From contig WRGC01000008.1 of NCBI GenBank assembly GCA_009787385.1, positions 1 through 59,304 on the forward strand: a stretch of DNA of 59,304 bases. Direction: 5' to 3'. The notes under the pieces were generated by a model. It searched no databases. It had not been told where the DNA came from and saw nothing but the letters and a program-made list of their open reading frames with translations. This stretch comes from Bacillota bacterium. Lineage in GTDB: Bacteria > Bacillota > Clostridia > Christensenellales > Pumilibacteraceae. This document shows, piece after piece, positions 56,238 to 59,304 of this stretch. Made by a program: the position numbers and the translations under genes. How positions within the stretch are numbered: position 1 is the stretch's first letter; every line of letters begins with the position of its first letter.

Positions 56238-56695
56238 TATATTTTCTTTTGCAAAAAGTCCAAAACTTGTTGTGCATGTTGAGCAGGCTTTACATTTCTA
56301 AACTCTTTAATTATATTTCCATCAATATCTAAAATAAAGGAAGAACGCAAAATACCCATATATTTTTTACCATACATAGACTTTTCTACCCATACACCAA
56401 AATTTTGAGCTAGGACTTTTTGGGTATCACTAAGCAATATAAAGTTGAGATTTTGGTTGCAAAAAAACTTGTGATGACTCTTTATATCATCAGGGCTTAC
56501 ACCAACAATTATTGCCTTGTCTACAAATTCGGCTTGCCTATCTCTCAAGTATTGAGCTTGAAGCGTACAACCGCTAGTATTGTCTTTGGGATAAAAATAC
56601 AATACTACAACCTGTCCCAAAAAATCTCTCAATTTAAAATCTTTTTCATTGCCTTGTTTATCTAAACCATGTAATGATATATCCAAATATTCCAT
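56237..56695 (-). CDS. bcp: Thioredoxin-dependent peroxiredoxin (BCP/PrxQ)
   Basis: The enzyme reduces peroxides with thioredoxin. The 152-residue protein has the peroxidatic cysteine at 43 (YPKDNTSGCT) and only one other cysteine, Cys79. The usual E. coli-type resolving cysteine five residues after the first is missing, and the 36-residue spacing to Cys79 fits the PrxQ subtype that uses a cysteine in helix 3. The gene sits between fmt and rsmB with a 1-base gap on one side and an overlap on the other, an unusual partner for this operon. Confidence 0.92.
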   Translation of the reverse strand: MEYLDISLHGLDKQGNEKDFKLRDFLGQVVVLYFYPKDNTSGCTLQAQYLRDRQAEFVDKAIIVGVSPDDIKSHHKFFCNQNLNFILLSDTQKVLAQNFGVWVEKSMYGKKYMGILRSSFILDIDGNIIKEFRNVKPAQHAQQVLDFLQKKI

Positions 56696-56696
56696 A

Positions 56697-57632
56697 TTAC
56701 TCCAAAACTTTTCCTAGCAACTTGTTTCCATTCAAAAAGTCCCTTGCTGACAATATTTTTTTGCTAGGTAGTTGCAATTCTAGCAATTGTATATGTCCTT
56801 TACCACACGCAACAATTATACCAAACTTGTTGTCTGCACATACAACTTGTCCTATTTTCCCATTCAAATCACTCTCTACAACACTAGTCTTATAAACCTT
56901 GAGTATCAATTCATCTAATATACAAAATGCCCCAGGAGTGCTTGTCACGCCCCTAATATGATTGTGTATTGCAAGACTATCTTTTGACCATTCAATTTTT
57001 CCATCTTGCTTTTTTATGATAGGTTGATAACTTGATTGACTGTCATCTTGTGGTTGTTCTATGAGTTTTTCAAAATTAAACAAAAATTCTTGCAATGCAC
57101 TTGCCCCAATAAAAGATAGGTGAGTATAAACATCATCATAAGTTTGATCTTTATCAATTTTGCAAGGGATTTGCAAAATTACAGGACCTGTATCCAAGCC
57201 CTTTTCTGTACGCATGATGCTAATGCCTGTATCAGTGTTGCCATCAATAATACACCAATGTATTGGACATCCACCACGATACTTAGGCAAGAGTGATGCA
57301 TGAACATTGTATACCCCAATAGTTGGAATATCCAAAATTTGCTGAGTCAAAAGTTGCCCAAAAGCAGCAGTAATAATCAAATCAGGTTGCAAATCTTTGA
57401 TAGCTTGTACACCCTCATCAGAGCGTATTTTTGGAAATTGCAAAATAGGCAAATTGTGCTTTAATGCCAACTCTTTGACAGGACTAAATTTTATTCTAAG
57501 ATTGTAACTAGGCTTGTCCACTTGTGTACATACCCCAACCACATTAAAACCATCTGCAATTAAACTACTTAAAGATGGAACAGCAAACTGTGGCGTACCC
57601 ATAAAAACTATTCGTTTTTTTTTGATATCCAT
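56697..57632 (-). CDS. fmt: Methionyl-tRNA formyltransferase
   Basis: Fmt formylates initiator Met-tRNA. The 311 residues from the ATG at 57632 match the family length. They show IVFMGTPQFAVPSL (about 8-21), the SxLP and catalytic His segment NVHASLLPKYRGGCPIHW, TDTGISIMRTEKGLDTG and the C-terminal OB domain. An earlier in-frame start at 57701 would add 23 residues and run through the promoter, so it is rejected. The mRNA should be leaderless. def, the usual partner, is not present. Confidence 0.95.
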   Translation of the reverse strand: MDIKKKRIVFMGTPQFAVPSLSSLIADGFNVVGVCTQVDKPSYNLRIKFSPVKELALKHNLPILQFPKIRSDEGVQAIKDLQPDLIITAAFGQLLTQQILDIPTIGVYNVHASLLPKYRGGCPIHWCIIDGNTDTGISIMRTEKGLDTGPVILQIPCKIDKDQTYDDVYTHLSFIGASALQEFLFNFEKLIEQPQDDSQSSYQPIIKKQDGKIEWSKDSLAIHNHIRGVTSTPGAFCILDELILKVYKTSVVESDLNGKIGQVVCADNKFGIIVACGKGHIQLLELQLPSKKILSARDFLNGNKLLGKVLE

Positions 57633-57639
57633 TATTGAT

Positions 57640-57668
57640 AGTATATAGAGTTTTGTCATATTTGTCAA
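57640..57668 (-). promoter_or_regulatory. Promoter of the fmt operon, leaderless
   Basis: On the minus strand a perfect TTGACA (57663-57668), a 17-base spacer and TATACT (57640-57645) end 7 bases before the ATG at 57632. The predicted transcription start is about 57633. Confidence 0.75.
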
Positions 57669-57998
57669 GTAGACAGCTAGTAAATGACAACCTAAATCCA
57701 ATTGATAGTGTACAACAATCTATTATTAACAATAAGATACAAACAATCAACAAAACCAATATTATTATTTTTTGACGCAAAAAAGAATCAAAAAATATTG
57801 GGGAATCCCCCTACAAAAAATCACAAACGCTTTAAAGTTGTTTTTATTTAACTTGTTACTTCCCTTACATATTTATCTACTATATTTTGTACACCCTATC
57901 CAATTAACACTTTAAATCAATATTTTTATTAAAATAGTGATTTACTAAATTTTACCAAATTTTATATGATTTTATTGTATAAAATTTTTGTCATTTTA
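57669..57998. other. Gene-free stretch between fmt and the helicase gene
   Basis: The genes on both sides point outwards. The stretch is AT-rich, with a short GGGGAATCCCC dyad at 57800-57810 and an A/T inverted repeat near 57956-57985. The open frame on the minus strand from 57780 is mostly hydrophobic but overlaps the fmt promoter and start, so I do not call it. No RNA gene was recognised. Confidence 0.4.
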
Positions 57999-58007
57999 TG
58001 GTATAAT
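57999..58007 (+). promoter_or_regulatory. Extended -10 promoter of the helicase gene
   Basis: TGGTATAAT at 57999-58007 is an extended -10 with perfect TATAAT; the -35 region is poor. The ATG lies 62 bases downstream. Confidence 0.6.
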
Positions 58008-58018
58008 AGATTGTATGC

Positions 58019-58044
58019 TTTTAAACAATTAGTATTGTTTAAAA
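58019..58044. repeat. 11-bp inverted repeat in the helicase leader
   Basis: Bases 58019-58029 and 58034-58044 are exact reverse complements with a 4-base loop. They lie a few bases after the predicted transcription start and could be an operator or an RNA hairpin in the leader. Confidence 0.5.
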
Positions 58045-58069
58045 TATTTTAATTATTTAAAACACAAAT

Positions 58070-59304
58070 ATGGCAAATAACTTTATACTTCCACAATCTG
58101 TACAATTGCATGACTATCAAACCCAAGCAGTCAATACATGGATAAATAAAAATTGTAGAGGGATATTTGATATGGCTACAGGTACAGGTAAAACATTTAC
58201 CGGACTTGCAGCTTTGGCTAAACTCTCACAAAAACTAAATGGCAACATGTGTAGCTTTATAGTTGCTCCTTATCAACATTTGGTAGAACAGTGGGTTGAT
58301 GATATAAGAGCTTTTGGAGTAGAGCCAATAATATGTTATAGCAAGTACAATTGGAAAAAACAATTGGAAAATCTAATATCCGATTATAGACTTGGTGCAA
58401 TCAATGGTTATTGTGTTATTTTTTGCAATGCTAGCTTTAAGTCTATCTTTGTACAAAATACATTAAGAAAATTGAGTGGCAACACAGTATTGGTAGTTGA
58501 CGAAGCACACAACTTTGGCAGTCCTATACTGTCAAATTGCCTATTACCTAATTTTAAATATAGACTAGCCTTGTCAGCTACATTGGAAAGGTTTAATGAT
58601 GAAAGGGGTACAAAGGCACTCTACAACTACTTTGGAGAAAAATGTATTAGTTTTGGATTGGAAGATGCTATTGATAGAGGGTTTTTGACCCCATACAAAT
58701 ATTATCCTATAGAAGTACATTTGACTGATGATGAATTTGATAAGTATGCGTCTATGGATAATGAAAGAGAAAAATTAACCAAGAATAATAATGGAAAACT
58801 CACATCAAAGACTCAAGGGCTTATATCTAGTATGGAAAATATTATTTATAAAGCTTCTAACAAAGTGTCAATTTTGAAAGATATTATACAACAATATCGC
58901 AATAGCAACAACATTCTTGTATACTGTGGGGTATCTAAAGAAAAGACTTCTAATTGGAATAAAGAAAATCTAGAATATGACCAACCAAATGAGACAATAC
59001 GACAAATAGATATGGTATCAAATATGCTTGGCAATGAGTTGAATATGAAAATCTCAATGTATACCTCTAATGAAGATATACATGAAAGAGAGATACTAAA
59101 AGCAAATTTTGAAAAAGGAGAGCTTCAAGCTCTAGTTGCAATTCGTTGTTTAGATGAGGGCGTAAATATACCTAGCATAACTACAGCATTTATACTAAGT
59201 AGCAGTCAAAATCCTAAGGAATATGTGCAGAGACGAGGTAGAGTATTGCGTAAATTTGAAGGCAAAACTTGTGCCGAAATCTATGACCTTGTTGTACTTC
59301 CCCC
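58070..59304 (+). CDS. Superfamily II DEAH-type helicase/ATPase (partial)
   Basis: The frame stays open for 411 codons to the window edge. It has the SF2 helicase motifs in order: LHDYQTQAV near the start, Walker A ATGTGKT (36-42), the DEAH box VVDEAHNFG (142-150), motif III LSAT (168-171) and motif VI QRRGRVLR near the edge. The segments GIFDMATGTGKTFT, YQHLVEQW and GFLTPYKYYP place it with the COG1061-type helicases that occur in restriction and phosphorothioation-linked defence loci. It may work as a DNA translocase for a neighbour outside the window. The start ATG has no Shine-Dalgarno site. Confidence 0.85.
   Translation, partial: MANNFILPQSVQLHDYQTQAVNTWINKNCRGIFDMATGTGKTFTGLAALAKLSQKLNGNMCSFIVAPYQHLVEQWVDDIRAFGVEPIICYSKYNWKKQLENLISDYRLGAINGYCVIFCNASFKSIFVQNTLRKLSGNTVLVVDEAHNFGSPILSNCLLPNFKYRLALSATLERFNDERGTKALYNYFGEKCISFGLEDAIDRGFLTPYKYYPIEVHLTDDEFDKYASMDNEREKLTKNNNGKLTSKTQGLISSMENIIYKASNKVSILKDIIQQYRNSNNILVYCGVSKEKTSNWNKENLEYDQPNETIRQIDMVSNMLGNELNMKISMYTSNEDIHEREILKANFEKGELQALVAIRCLDEGVNIPSITTAFILSSSQNPKEYVQRRGRVLRKFEGKTCAEIYDLVVLP

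Noticed and set aside
57565-57780. Open frame of 71 codons on the minus strand with a hydrophobic start
   Set aside because: It runs across the fmt promoter and into the fmt coding region in another frame, and it has no ribosome site. The hydrophobic start is explained by AT-rich DNA.
1-59304. CRISPR arrays, tandem repeats, prophage, rRNA or tmRNA
   Set aside because: Reading the window on both strands showed no regularly spaced direct repeats, no phage structural genes and no conserved rRNA or tmRNA segments.

Overview
The window is strongly AT-rich and reads as a chromosomal piece of a low-GC Gram-positive bacterium, most likely an uncultured member of the Clostridia. The signs are an rsgA-rpe-thiN-spoVM cluster in the Bacillus order (with a 26-codon spoVM, so the lineage probably makes endospores), sepF next to lspA, a dimeric-type glycyl-tRNA synthetase, ackA-pta fermentation genes, paired type IIA topoisomerase genes, and Gram-positive style Shine-Dalgarno sites and sigma-A promoters. 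The genetic code is standard (TAA, TAG and TGA all serve as stops). No CRISPR array, rRNA or prophage is visible.

Layout. Positions 1-2371 hold the broken start of a zinc-ribbon transposase, upp, an unknown membrane protein, tRNA-Arg and tRNA-Ser. Positions 2443-8629 (minus strand) hold parC-like, a Sel1-repeat gene, parE-like and a YwaF-like membrane protein. Positions 8642-15784 hold thrS, spoVM, thiN, rpe, rsgA, uvrB and a PAP2 phosphatase. Positions 15865-23100 hold a phosphate-uptake block (pstS, a fused pstC-pstA, pstB, phoU) lying between the ATPase and the permease of what looks like an ABC-2 exporter. Positions 23424-29856 hold traX-like, lepA, a LOG-family gene, a CPBP protease, walJ-like and an unknown helical protein. 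Positions 29979-36024 hold a GT80 sialyltransferase-like protein, typA, a short GltD-like oxidoreductase and an Asn-rich exported protein. Positions 36140-46172 hold rnr, comF, ackA, pta, tmcAL, pgk, rluD, lspA and sepF. Positions 46268-53781 hold an ABC exporter, glyS, a small membrane protein, a beta-glucoside-type PTS transporter, an M24 peptidase and a zinc-ribbon protein. Positions 53877-57632 hold fmt-bcp-rsmB-rlmN. The right edge carries the start of a superfamily II helicase of a type often met in defence islands.

Most of the window is housekeeping. The most unusual gene is pstS: the protein appears circularly permuted, with the half that normally comes second placed directly after the lipoprotein signal and the normal N-terminal half at the C-terminus, while the phosphate-contact motifs of both halves are kept. 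It sits beside a single-chain PstC-PstA permease. Other points of note are at least five genes whose -10 box lies only 6-8 nt before the ATG (fmt, lepA, typA, an ABC exporter and the sialyltransferase-like gene), implying leaderless or nearly leaderless mRNAs. Several long perfect palindromes also occur, including one of 44 bp without a spacer.
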